From Gammaproteobacteria bacterium (lineage in GTDB: Bacteria; Pseudomonadota; Gammaproteobacteria; UBA6429; Thiohalophilaceae): 50,485 nt of DNA. The DNA lies in NCBI GenBank assembly GCA_026196045.1, contig JAPHRJ010000021.1, forward strand, positions 1 through 50,485, written 5' to 3'. A model generated the notes under the pieces. That model did no database searches. It was given only the letters and a program-made list of their open reading frames with translations, and was not told where the DNA came from. A program made the translations under genes and the position numbers. This document shows positions 34,724-43,574 of this stretch, one piece after another. Numbering within the stretch: position 1 is the stretch's first letter; each line of letters opens with the position of its first letter.

Positions 34724-35122
34724 TTATAAATAGTCGCGCCAGTGTTGTGGACGGTGGTCACGGCAACCATGGTTCTGGTTACGGTAACGGTGGATGAAAA
34801 TATCGCGGGTGTTTTGATCCTGCGAACGGTCACAACCCAGATTAGCACGCTCAGTTTCTTCGGTGTAATGAAACAGGGCTCGCTTGAGTTGAATGATGAG
34901 ACTGTTATCAAGATGAAAACCTAGTTCTTTTAATGTGTCTTCAATAATGACCAGGGTCAGGTACTGAATATCATATTGAATATGGAGTTGTAGAGGATCA
35001 ACAGCTTGAAGATGGAGTACTCCGCTGATTCCTTCAAATAATAATAGGGCCGACTGTGCCTGATTTTTATCAGGGTGCAGTGGACTGAAATAGATTTCAC
35101 GTTTTTTGAGTGTGACTTCCAT
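34724..35122 (-). CDS. Small protein with HMA-like fold and His-rich tail, unknown
   Basis: A 132-residue protein. Residues 1-80 have a beta-alpha pattern (REIYFSPLHPDKNQAQSALLLFEGISGVLHLQAVDPLQLHIQYDIQYLTLVIIEDTLKELGFHL) like heavy-metal-associated domains, but lack the C-x-x-C metal site. The C-terminal 40 residues are rich in His, Asp, Arg and Asn (FIHRYRNQNHGCRDHRPQHWRDYL), suggestive of metal binding. It sits between prmC and the moeB-like gene. No family named with confidence; a metal-handling role is only inferred. Confidence 0.55.
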   Translation of the reverse strand: MEVTLKKREIYFSPLHPDKNQAQSALLLFEGISGVLHLQAVDPLQLHIQYDIQYLTLVIIEDTLKELGFHLDNSLIIQLKRALFHYTEETERANLGCDRSQDQNTRDIFIHRYRNQNHGCRDHRPQHWRDYL

Positions 35123-35245
35123 ACTATGGTGTCTTAATTTTTTTAATTTTAGTTAAATTACATCCTACCCATATACTGTCAGGGGTCAAGCTTTAGGATA
35201 CAAATAAGTATCTACGAATCCCCTAAACTTAAGGATAGCAAATAC

Positions 35246-36100
35246 TCAACGTTTGTCTTTTTTCTGGCACAAACTGAGGCGCGGTTGATTACCATAGTCG
35301 CGTAAGTTATTGATCGATATAAAGCCCTGTTCATGCATGAGTTGATGAAGATCCTCAGCCTGATGGTATCCATGTTCGATCAGTAGCCAGCCTTCTGGTT
35401 TAAGTTGAGTATAAGATTGTTTTATGATCAGGCGAATATCGTCCAGGCCTGTTTTCCCTGATGCCAGAGCACGCTCTGGTTCATAGCGGACATCACCCTG
35501 TTTTAAATGTGGATCACCCGACATGATGTAGGGAGGGTTGGAAACAACCATGTCCAGTTGCAGTTCTGCATTAAATGGAGTTAACCAGTGAGCGGCAACA
35601 AAATGAACATTCATAATGTGATGCGCAACCGCATTTTGCTGGGCAAGTTTTAGAGAAGCGAAATCGATGTCTGTTGCAACAAAATGGCTGGCAGGTCGTT
35701 CCTTAGCCAAAGCCAACGCTATAGCACCACTACCGGTGCCCAGGTCCATGATTTGCCAACAGATATTTTGTGGAATAATCTGCAATGCCTGTTCGACCAG
35801 GAGTTCAGTTTCCGGTCGAGGAATAAGTGTATCGTTGCTGATGGACAACGCTAACGACCAGAACCCCTGTTTACCTGTAATATAGGCAACGGGTTCACCC
35901 TGTTGTCGACGTTTTATCAGGTCAGAAAATTGTCGAGCCTGTTCGTTTGTTAAGCGGTGTTCAGGCCAGGTGCGAAGAAACGTCCGGTCTTTTTGTAATA
36001 TGTCGGCAAGCAGAATCTCGGCATCGAGTTGCGCGCTATCAGAACTTGTTGAAAGAACAGCAACAGCCTGTTGTAAAACTTGCTCAATGGACAAAGACAT
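35246..36100 (-). CDS. prmC: Peptide chain release factor N5-glutamine methyltransferase
   Basis: A 284-residue methyltransferase that methylates the glutamine of the GGQ motif of release factors. SAM-binding motif: QIMDLGTGSGAIALALAKERP; catalytic NPPY: MVVSNPPYIMSGDPHL. The N-terminal helical domain (AEILLADILQKDRTFLRTWPEHRL) is usual. Its substrate PrfA is encoded at 42474-43559, separated by 6.4 kb of accessory genes, rather than adjacent. The stop has no T-rich hairpin nearby. Confidence 0.95.
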   Translation of the reverse strand: MSLSIEQVLQQAVAVLSTSSDSAQLDAEILLADILQKDRTFLRTWPEHRLTNEQARQFSDLIKRRQQGEPVAYITGKQGFWSLALSISNDTLIPRPETELLVEQALQIIPQNICWQIMDLGTGSGAIALALAKERPASHFVATDIDFASLKLAQQNAVAHHIMNVHFVAAHWLTPFNAELQLDMVVSNPPYIMSGDPHLKQGDVRYEPERALASGKTGLDDIRLIIKQSYTQLKPEGWLLIEHGYHQAEDLHQLMHEQGFISINNLRDYGNQPRLSLCQKKDKR

Positions 36101-36204
36101 GGTGTTTTTTTGAAGATGAGTCAGAGTGTATTGTTGTCGGTGTAATGATGATTATCGACAATAAAGCAGCATGATGGCAAATTAATATTAGCCAACCGTA
36201 TTAA

Positions 36205-36759
36205 GTGAGTAGAGCATTGAGTCAGAATAAACAGCATATTTTTTCAGGTCGAATTATTAAACTCGAGGTGGAACAGGTTGAACTTCCTAATGGCACTACG
36301 GCTGAGCTTGAAATTGTACGTCACCCCGGCGGTGCGGCGGTGGTGGCGATTAATGATAATAGTCAGGTGTGTCTATTAAAACAGTATCGATATGCGGTTG
36401 ATCAATGGGTCTGGGAATTACCCGCCGGTAAGATTGATAACCAGGAACCCCCGCTAGAAACGGCACATCGTGAACTGGAAGAGGAGGCTGGTGTACAGGC
36501 TACATTCTGGCATGAACTGGGAGCTATGATCAGTTCACCGGGGGTATTTGATGAACTGGTTTATCTGTACCTGGCAAAAGAGCTGAAGTTAGTTGAACAG
36601 CAACCGGAAGAACATGAAGTATTTGAATTGCACTGGGTTGATTTTGTTGAGGCGCTTAACTGGTCTGTGACAGGTAAAATAAATGATGCCAAGACTGTAA
36701 TTGCATTGTTTCGTGCTTCACAGTACCTGGCATCTGTAGAAGAAAAAAATAACAGCTAA
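36205..36759 (+). CDS. NUDIX hydrolase (ADP-ribose pyrophosphatase-like)
   Basis: A 184-residue NUDIX protein. The NUDIX box is AGKIDNQEPPLETAHRELEEEAGV (G-x5-E-x7-REUxEExGU form), preceded by VVAINDNSQVCLLKQYRYAVDQWVWELPAG. This arrangement is that of ADP-ribose pyrophosphatases (NudF type), which hydrolyse ADP-ribose and related sugar nucleotides. The start is a GTG at 36205; an alternative TTG follows four codons later. It is divergent from prmC (104 bases) and convergent on the CZB gene. Confidence 0.85.
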   Translation: MSRALSQNKQHIFSGRIIKLEVEQVELPNGTTAELEIVRHPGGAAVVAINDNSQVCLLKQYRYAVDQWVWELPAGKIDNQEPPLETAHRELEEEAGVQATFWHELGAMISSPGVFDELVYLYLAKELKLVEQQPEEHEVFELHWVDFVEALNWSVTGKINDAKTVIALFRASQYLASVEEKNNS

Positions 36760-36769
36760 TAGAAACCGG

Positions 36770-37207
36770 TTATTTTTTGTAATCAAGCTCAAGAGAAAGA
36801 CGTGCTAATTCAGACTTGATTCGATGTGAATAGGTTGAATATTCGCCGTGCAAGAGTAATTCTCGCGCCTCATCTGTTTGGCCATTATCGACCATACGTA
36901 TTACATCACCGGCACACCGATGGAAGTTGGTGTGGGTTTCTTTAATATACTGGAACTTATCCAGTTCATTGTATTTTTCTCCACCTGCACCATAGATCCA
37001 CTTACCCAATAAACATTCATCGTCTTTACAGGCCGTTTCTGCTTCAAGCTCTTCATCACAGGTTCCTGCAATATAAGATTCAAGACGGATTTTCCAGCGT
37101 ACATGGGCTTCGATAGCGGCAAGAAAATCAAGCTCTTTATCGACCAGATTGGGTGGTTCAGTCACTGAGTAATCTTCTACCTTGTCTCTACCTTTTTTCC
37201 ATAACAT
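36770..37207 (-). CDS. Stand-alone CZB (chemoreceptor zinc-binding) domain protein
   Basis: A 145-residue cytoplasmic four-helix protein. The CZB pattern is complete: His35 (IEAHVRWKIRLE), Cys65 in CLLGKWIYG, and His92 and His96 (ETHTNFHRCAGDV). These four bind zinc in chemoreceptors and in diguanylate cyclases such as DgcZ, where zinc or hypochlorous acid controls activity. Here the domain stands alone with no receptor or enzyme fused. The nearby haem-linked GGDEF-EAL gene could be a partner by analogy. GAGAATG precedes the ATG. Confidence 0.85.
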   Translation of the reverse strand: MLWKKGRDKVEDYSVTEPPNLVDKELDFLAAIEAHVRWKIRLESYIAGTCDEELEAETACKDDECLLGKWIYGAGGEKYNELDKFQYIKETHTNFHRCAGDVIRMVDNGQTDEARELLLHGEYSTYSHRIKSELARLSLELDYKK

Positions 37208-37498
37208 GGGTCATTCTCCAAAGGCCATAATTTAAATATGTTTGCAATCAGAATTGTTATGGCACGGCAGGTCGGGTGTGCGAATTCGAAAAACTACACT
37301 GCAAATCATTGAATTAGTTTGAGTCTGATACTAATACCAGAGGGTTAATAAGGTTTTCGGCAGTCGATCTGATTTCTTGAATCTTTTTATCAGATACAGG
37401 GGCTGGCGCAGCAGCCTGAGCATACAAAAACCTACTTGTTTACGCGGACAAAATATAGGGTTACATTGGTTGGTGATAGGTTAGAATTAAAGTCCATT

Positions 37499-38047
37499 AT
37501 GAAAAAACAAATACTACTTTTTATATTGCTCGGTTTATTCGTCATTAGTTTCGGTGTTCAGGCTGATGTTTTTCGTTGGCTTAATAAAGATGGTGAAGTG
37601 ATCTATGGGGATTCTCCTCCCAAAGAAGTTCAGTCTGAGATTGTTCCGCTAGAAGAGGCTGGTCAGTCTGGAATGCGTTTTGCTACAGATCAACAAATTG
37701 AACAAATAAATGAAAGCTCTAACTCGGCAGCAGAAAGATCGAGGTCAACGAAAACTAAAAAGATAGATTCACATTGTCGTAAATATATTAGCCAGTTAAA
37801 TAAAACTGAGATATATCTGGAACACACATATAACGAACGTGACGCACAGAAAGCGCGTGATTTACGCAAGTTAATTAAAAGAGAATGTGCGAAAGATGTC
37901 TTATCCTATCAACATGATGATTCACGTTGTGAAGGTTACCGGCAGGACTTGTCAAAAGTTGAAGTCTATCTTGAACATACGCCAACAGTGCGTGATAAAC
38001 AAAAAGCAAAGGACTTGCATGAGCAAATTAAACGTGAGTGCCATTAA
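37499..38047 (+). CDS. Secreted DUF4124 protein with duplicated C-terminal module
   Basis: I take the ATG at 37499 because it starts with a good signal peptide (MKKQILLFILLGLFVISFGVQA); a frame from 37436 only adds a polar leader. The 182-residue product has a DUF4124 domain (DVFRWLNKDGEVIYGDSPPKE), a Ser/Thr linker, then two tandem 38-39 residue copies: CRKYISQLNKTEIYLEHT...ARDLRKLIKRECAK and CEGYRQDLSKVEVYLEHT...AKDLHEQIKREC. Each copy begins and ends with a cysteine, suggesting two disulfide-closed helical hairpins. DUF4124 proteins are periplasmic, function unknown. Confidence 0.78.
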   Translation: MKKQILLFILLGLFVISFGVQADVFRWLNKDGEVIYGDSPPKEVQSEIVPLEEAGQSGMRFATDQQIEQINESSNSAAERSRSTKTKKIDSHCRKYISQLNKTEIYLEHTYNERDAQKARDLRKLIKRECAKDVLSYQHDDSRCEGYRQDLSKVEVYLEHTPTVRDKQKAKDLHEQIKRECH

Positions 38048-38062
38048 ATTTTATAGTGATTA

Positions 38063-38638
38063 TTAAAACGGCATGTAGATATATTGTAAATTATGTTTGT
38101 GAGTGCCCATTGCTTTTCTGTCAGTAAAGTCGAATTTATAATCCGTTTTAACAAAAGGACTGGCTCTATTATGACACTGGGTCATACAAACATTCTGTTC
38201 CTGTGACGGCATGATCATCTTTCCTTTTTTAATGTAATCTTCCCTTGTATAAGTACCCCTGACTTTTACCATCATCTCGGCATAGATACTGCCAGGGCCA
38301 TGACACATTTCACATTGTACATTTGCCATCTCAGGTGTTTTTTCTATGCTGACAAAACCACCGGGTTGGCCAAAGCCTGTTGTGTGACAAGCCAGGCAGG
38401 CAGAGTTGTGGGTGTAATCAACATCAGGATCAAGGCCTGCTTTTACTTTTGCTTCTGTTCGAATGCCAGGCTTAAGTAGATCAAAGCTTTTTGACATTTT
38501 TGTTTCTGACCAGGACTCAAGATGAGGCTGATGGCACATTTGACAAAGCTCAACGCCCACATATTCAGGGCTTGTCTCTGCCAACAGGCCCGTTGGTAAT
38601 AGCAGAATAAGAAAAACAATTTGTCGGAAGCGAAGCAT
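38063..38638 (-). CDS. Multihaem cytochrome c (c554-like)
   Basis: A 191-residue periplasmic protein with signal peptide (LLLPTGLLAE). Three C-x2-C-H haem sites are present: Cys32-Cys35-His36 (CQMCH), Cys81-Cys84-His85 (CLACH) and Cys109-Cys112-His113 (CEMCH). A fourth site is Cys151-Cys155-His156 (CMTQCH), which is C-x3-C-H, an unusual spacing. The pattern ELCQMCHQPHLESW...KSFDLL and ACLACHTTGFGQPGGF is like cytochrome c554 family domains. An electron-transfer role is inferred; partner proteins are not visible. It converges on the DUF4124 gene (15-base gap). Confidence 0.85.
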   Translation of the reverse strand: MLRFRQIVFLILLLPTGLLAETSPEYVGVELCQMCHQPHLESWSETKMSKSFDLLKPGIRTEAKVKAGLDPDVDYTHNSACLACHTTGFGQPGGFVSIEKTPEMANVQCEMCHGPGSIYAEMMVKVRGTYTREDYIKKGKMIMPSQEQNVCMTQCHNRASPFVKTDYKFDFTDRKAMGTHKHNLQYIYMPF

Positions 38639-38864
38639 CTAAGTCCTGTACATGATCAAATTTTCATTCAGGATAGTATCAAGGATGATAAAAAAATTAT
38701 CAATTACATGAGAAAAATGGTAAAGATCTTGTGTAGGCTAACTAATGTTTTATACAAAGTCCAGGGTGGATAAGGTAGTATTGACAGTCATGGCCCGCAG
38801 GTACTTCGATGGTCACTGTATATATTAATATTTAATAAAATTGTTAAACACAGGTTGAAGTAGT

Positions 38865-39116
38865 ATGAGTGAACAAAATAAAAAGCCACTATGGGTTTCA
38901 ATTGGCTGGATTCTTTTAGGCTTAAATAACGTAGCAACAAAAAAAGGCGCAATGATTCTTTTTGGATTTTTTCTATTAAGTAGTTTTGCCTGTATCCCAG
39001 TTTCTATCTATATGGAAGACTGGAGCTGGGCAGGAATGATGTTCCCCATTTCATTCTGGTTGTGGTTGTGTATTCGCTGGGGAGACAAAAATAGTATTTG
39101 GGAAACCGCATCTTGA
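38865..39116 (+). CDS. Small two-helix membrane protein, unknown
   Basis: An 83-residue protein with two hydrophobic segments (about 25-45 and 50-70). It begins polar (MSEQNKKPLWVSIGWILLGL) and is Trp-rich (WVSIGW, DWSWAGMM, FWLWLCIRWGD). No family recognised and no motif. GGTTGAAGTAGT precedes the ATG, with a weak Shine-Dalgarno. It lies between the cytochrome (divergent) and the GGDEF-EAL gene (convergent). Confidence 0.5.
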   Translation: MSEQNKKPLWVSIGWILLGLNNVATKKGAMILFGFFLLSSFACIPVSIYMEDWSWAGMMFPISFWLWLCIRWGDKNSIWETAS

Positions 39117-39207
39117 TATTATTGGGTTAAATTAACTATTTTCAGTCCACCGTAAATTATACAGTTCTCGTTATGATTTCAGTAGATAGCGCAAAATAGT
39201 AAGTTAA

Positions 39208-42200
39208 TTAAAGTAAGAGGTGGTTGAATGGTTTTGTTAACATTGTTTCAGCTTCCATTGCGGTTACGGGTTTAGAAAAATAATATCCTTGAATATTATG
39301 ACAACCCAGCTCCTTTAATATGGATAATTGTTCTTCGGTTTCCACACCCTCTGCAATGATATCCATATTAAAGTTTTTTGCCACAGCGATAATGGTTTTC
39401 ACCATTCCAATATGTTCTTCTCCAGATGATAGTTTGGATACAAAACTTCGGTCAATCTTTAGAGCGTCAAATGGAAAATTGTGAAGATAACTTAGTGATG
39501 AATAACCAGTGCCGAAATCATCAAGATATAAGTTAATATTACGATTTTTTAAATCCTGAAGCATTTGTGCAGCAGTAACTGGATTTTCCATTAAAATGCT
39601 TTCGGTAATTTCGAGCCGTAGGTTAGTGGTGTCAAATGAAATTGATCGTAAATGATTATCTATCGTAGAAATAAGGTTTTGTTTAAGAAATTGAACTGGA
39701 GATAAATTAACACTGGTGTAAAGTGATTTATATGCAGGATATTTATCATTCCATACTTTTATTTGTCTACATGATTCCTGTAATACCCAAAGACCGATCT
39801 CATTAATAAGGCCAGTTTCTTCTGCTATTGGTATGAATTCGGTTGGTGGTACAAAGCCTCGTTCAGGGTTGTGCCAGCGTAGCAATGATTCAAATCCAAT
39901 AATACGCTCATGTTTTATAGATATAATTGGTTGGAAATGAATACTGAACTCCTGTCGTTCCATCGCTCGGCGAAGTTCAGTTTCTATATCTAGAGTTTTA
40001 ACTGCATGGGCATGCATTTTCTCGTCAAAAATTTCTGTATGCCCATTACCTTTTTGTTTGGCTCGATACATGGCAATGTCGGCATCACGTAATAAATCAC
40101 TAGGAGCCTCATAAGAAACCAGTCCAGGAACAATACCAATACTTGTTGAAGTGTAAACTTCATGGCGTGGAAGCTGTAATGGGTTAACCAGTTCCTGATG
40201 AATTCGACTAGCCGTACTATATGCATCGGAGATATTTTCAATATCATCAAGAAGAATGGCAAATTCATCCCCTCCCAATCTTGCTACAGTATCTACTTCA
40301 CGAACACATTTTTTTAGGCGTGTAGCAACGCTATCCAGGACTTGATCACCTACCGCATGTCCAAGACTGTCATTGATGTTTTTAAACCGATCAAGGTCGA
40401 GGAATAAAACAGCGTATATATATGATGTGTGTCGCTTAGTATGTTTGAGGCATTGTTCTAAGCGATCCATAAATAATGTACGATTTGGAAGTTCAGTTAA
40501 CTCATCGTAATAAGCATAATGCTGTAGCTTTTCTTTATTTTGATGATGGGTAATCATATTGCCCAAAGTATTGCTGATAGTTTTAAGAAAATGTAACTCC
40601 TCACTGTTCTTTTTATGGTGGTGATCCAGGTAAAGGTTAAGCACACCTATAAGCCTGTCTTCAGATTTGATGGGAATACAATAATGACCATGTTCTGTCA
40701 TGCCTTCAAATCTTACGGTATGATTAGCATCAAGACAGGATGAGAATACAATGTCTTGTGTTGCAGCCGTTTTCCCACATAAGCATTCGCCAAAGTTTAC
40801 TTGACTGCATTTTGCTTGAATTGGTTCTGAAACTCCGCGCTGAGCAACCATGTTCAGGTTAGTGGGGTCTTTGTCTACAATGAATATCATCCCTGTTCCC
40901 TGTAACGTTAGCCAGGGAGTAGATAGAATGACATCCAGTGACTGTTCAAGTTTTTCCTTGAATGGTATTGAGTGCATTGATATCTCAAGAACAGCGGCAA
41001 TAACTCGCTGTGAATGATAGTCTTTGCTAATCTGCGCAGCCGCATTTTTTTGTTCACTAATATCACGGATAAAAGAGCTAAATGCAGGTTGCCCTTCTAC
41101 TGAGATGGGTGCAATAGTCAGTTCTATTGGAAATTCAGAGCCATTTTTATTGAGTCCCGTTATTTCTATGCGTTTGTTTAATACTGGGCCTTCACCTGTA
41201 TTGAGATAGGTGCGAATGCCTTGTTGATGTTGTTGACGATATTGTTGCGGGATAATAAGTTCTGCAAGGCTTTTACCTAAAGCCTCATCTGAAGACCATC
41301 CAAAAATGATTTCAGCCTGTTGATTCCAGTTTGTTACAATATCGCTAGAATTAATTGTAATAATGGCATCCAGTGAAGTGCTGAGAATTGAGCGTGTGCT
41401 TGCTTCTGTTTCACCTAATGCGATGTAGGCAAGATTACTGTTTTCTATTCCTTGAGTCAGTTTGCGGTTGCCTAAAAAAATACCTAGTATGCCAAAAAAC
41501 CATAACAGACCATGACCGACACCAATTCTCTTTATCCTGTCATTTGCAGTCTGCTCAAGTTTTAAGAGTGGAATTGACACACTAACACCACCAGCAACGT
41601 CGTCTTTCTTATAACCCTGGTGCTCATGACAATGGAGGCATTTTTCGTCCATTGTCAGTGCATGGATCAATCGTAAATAGGGTTCACCATCAATATCTGA
41701 AATTCCAGTAACTTCCGTAATCCCTGTTTCAAAAGACTCTAGTGCCTTTGTTTCCCATGAGTCAGGTTTATTGTCAGGGTTTATCGGGCGCAGACTACTG
41801 ATATGTCCCTGTGCCTCATTATTCTCTTTTGACATTTCATTGAACTTTCGCACCATAAGAGCCGGATTGATTAAGGTCAGCACACGTCCCGATGGCGTGG
41901 TCACATCCCGTTCAGGAATATAGGCGATATAGGGATCGGGCTGGGTTTCTTCGGTTACCGGGACATATACCCCACCGTGTTTTGTAGCCCATTGGCGAAA
42001 GGTGAGATCTTTGAAAAAATGAGCCCTAAGTTCAGAACTGGCCTGGTCCATTATAAGTGAGCGGACCTGCTGATCATTCCAGAAGAATGAGATAACGATG
42101 GATAACGACCATATGCCAATCATTACCCAGGTCCATATTTTTATTCTGGTTCGGTTTGCTTCAAGCATGTGATCCCGACTTCGGGATGAAGAAAACGCCT

Positions 42201-42219
42201 GTAAATTTTTCTCATTCAT
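39208..42219 (-). CDS. c-type-haem sensor with PAS, GAF, GGDEF and EAL domains
   Basis: A 1003-residue membrane protein. Order: membrane helix about 30-47, periplasmic DUF3365/Tll0287-like domain to about 228 with one haem site Cys194-x2-Cys197-His198 (CLHCH), membrane helix about 234-250, PAS about 275-392, GAF about 405-558, GGDEF about 565-735 (RLGGDEF, 647-653) and EAL about 745-995. The EAL signature is ESL (Glu777) and DDFGTGYSSLSYL is present, so both synthesis and breakdown of cyclic-di-GMP look possible. The GAF has Cys-rich GECLCGKTA. Sensing of redox state or a gas through haem is inferred. The start lies within a polar leader. Confidence 0.9.
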   Translation of the reverse strand: MNEKNLQAFSSSRSRDHMLEANRTRIKIWTWVMIGIWSLSIVISFFWNDQQVRSLIMDQASSELRAHFFKDLTFRQWATKHGGVYVPVTEETQPDPYIAYIPERDVTTPSGRVLTLINPALMVRKFNEMSKENNEAQGHISSLRPINPDNKPDSWETKALESFETGITEVTGISDIDGEPYLRLIHALTMDEKCLHCHEHQGYKKDDVAGGVSVSIPLLKLEQTANDRIKRIGVGHGLLWFFGILGIFLGNRKLTQGIENSNLAYIALGETEASTRSILSTSLDAIITINSSDIVTNWNQQAEIIFGWSSDEALGKSLAELIIPQQYRQQHQQGIRTYLNTGEGPVLNKRIEITGLNKNGSEFPIELTIAPISVEGQPAFSSFIRDISEQKNAAAQISKDYHSQRVIAAVLEISMHSIPFKEKLEQSLDVILSTPWLTLQGTGMIFIVDKDPTNLNMVAQRGVSEPIQAKCSQVNFGECLCGKTAATQDIVFSSCLDANHTVRFEGMTEHGHYCIPIKSEDRLIGVLNLYLDHHHKKNSEELHFLKTISNTLGNMITHHQNKEKLQHYAYYDELTELPNRTLFMDRLEQCLKHTKRHTSYIYAVLFLDLDRFKNINDSLGHAVGDQVLDSVATRLKKCVREVDTVARLGGDEFAILLDDIENISDAYSTASRIHQELVNPLQLPRHEVYTSTSIGIVPGLVSYEAPSDLLRDADIAMYRAKQKGNGHTEIFDEKMHAHAVKTLDIETELRRAMERQEFSIHFQPIISIKHERIIGFESLLRWHNPERGFVPPTEFIPIAEETGLINEIGLWVLQESCRQIKVWNDKYPAYKSLYTSVNLSPVQFLKQNLISTIDNHLRSISFDTTNLRLEITESILMENPVTAAQMLQDLKNRNINLYLDDFGTGYSSLSYLHNFPFDALKIDRSFVSKLSSGEEHIGMVKTIIAVAKNFNMDIIAEGVETEEQLSILKELGCHNIQGYYFSKPVTAMEAETMLTKPFNHLLL

Positions 42220-42473
42220 ATGTAATTAATTCGTATTTTGGTAAAAACGACTAGACTTCAGGCCAACATACTTATAATAGCAAAAACCATATGATTTTTA
42301 TGTGTGTGATTTGTTTTAATTATCTGTAGCGGATATTGAGCTTTGGTATTAAATATCTACCAATTGCTATATGTTTTTTTCAGAGAGATTAGGATAATTG
42401 ATGAGCATGGGTGGGGTTAATAAGATAATCCCATTTCAAAGAGAATATTTTAGTTAAACAATCTAAGTTGAAT

Positions 42474-43559
42474 TTACTCTTCACTCATTTCTGCCAGTAG
42501 GTCCGCCTGATGTTCTGCTATTAGAGGTTCAATTACTTCATCAAGATCCCCTTGCAGAATCTCGTCCAGTTTATACAGCGTGAGATTAATACGGTGATCA
42601 GTGATGCGTCCCTGCGGGAAGTTATAAGTACGGATACGTTCAGAACGATCACCACTGCCTACTAATTGACGACGGGTTTGTGCCTGTTCAGCCTGTTGTT
42701 TTTCCTGTTCGGCATTAAAGAGCCTGGCCTGTAATACGGACATGGCACGAGCGCGGTTCTTGTGTTGTGAACGTTCATCCTGACATTCAACCACAAGGCC
42801 GGTTGGTAGATGGGTCAGGCGAATAGCGGAATCTGTTTTGTTAACGTGCTGACCACCCGCACCGGAAGCACGATAGGTATCAACTTTAAGATCGGCTGGA
42901 TTAATATCAATTTCTTCTACTTCATCGGCTTCGGGCATGATGGCGACGGTACAGGCCGAAGTATGAATACGTCCCTGGGATTCAGTTTCCGGTACGCGTT
43001 GTACACGATGTGCACCTGACTCAAATTTTAAACGCGAATAAGCTCCCTGGCCTTCAATTCGCGCAATAATTTCTTTGTAGCCGCCATGATCGCTCAGGTT
43101 TTCACTAATAATTTCCAGTTTCCAGCGACGTCGTTCGGCATAGCGGGAATACATACGAAACAGATCACCAGCAAAGAGGGCGGCTTCATCACCGCCAGTA
43201 CCTGCACGGACTTCGAGAAAGATATTTTTTTCATCATTGGGATCTGAAGGCAGCATAAGGAGCTGCAATTCTTTTTCCAGTTCACCCTTTTTATTTTTGG
43301 CTGAACTGATTTCTTCTTCAGCCATTTCTTTTAACTCAGGATCATCTTCTTCCAGCATTTGCTGGGCATCTTCAATACTGGACAGGGTGTTCTGGTATTC
43401 TTTAAACGTGTTAACCACCGGATTAACCTGGGCATATTCCTGTGACAAAGTTCGAAAGCGGTTTTGATCCTGGATTACTTCAGGCACCGCGAGTAGAGCA
43501 TTGATTTCATCCAGGCGTTCGGACAGCCCTTCCAGTTTGTTATAGATCGAAGGTTTCAT
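42474..43559 (-). CDS. prfA: Peptide chain release factor 1
   Basis: A 361-residue release factor for UAA and UAG. The GGQ loop is [22 protein letters not shown] and the stop-reading PxT motif is PET in [17 protein letters not shown] (E. coli has PAT). Length matches the family (about 360). It is 15 bases downstream of hemA, the usual order. PrmC, its modifying enzyme, is separated from it by accessory genes. Confidence 0.98.
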   Translation of the reverse strand: MKPSIYNKLEGLSERLDEINALLAVPEVIQDQNRFRTLSQEYAQVNPVVNTFKEYQNTLSSIEDAQQMLEEDDPELKEMAEEEISSAKNKKGELEKELQLLMLPSDPNDEKNIFLEVRAGTGGDEAALFAGDLFRMYSRYAERRRWKLEIISENLSDHGGYKEIIARIEGQGAYSRLKFESGAHRVQRVPETESQGRIHTSACTVAIMPEADEVEEIDINPADLKVDTYRASGAGGQHVNKTDSAIRLTHLPTGLVVECQDERSQHKNRARAMSVLQARLFNAEQEKQQAEQAQTRRQLVGSGDRSERIRTYNFPQGRITDHRINLTLYKLDEILQGDLDEVIEPLIAEHQADLLAEMSEE

Positions 43560-43574
43560 AAGTATGCTGAGAAG

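Noticed and set aside
36101-42473. Prophage, integrative element or defence island in the accessory block
   Set aside because: No integrase, transposase, phage or nuclease/ATPase defence genes, and no flanking direct repeats seen by eye.
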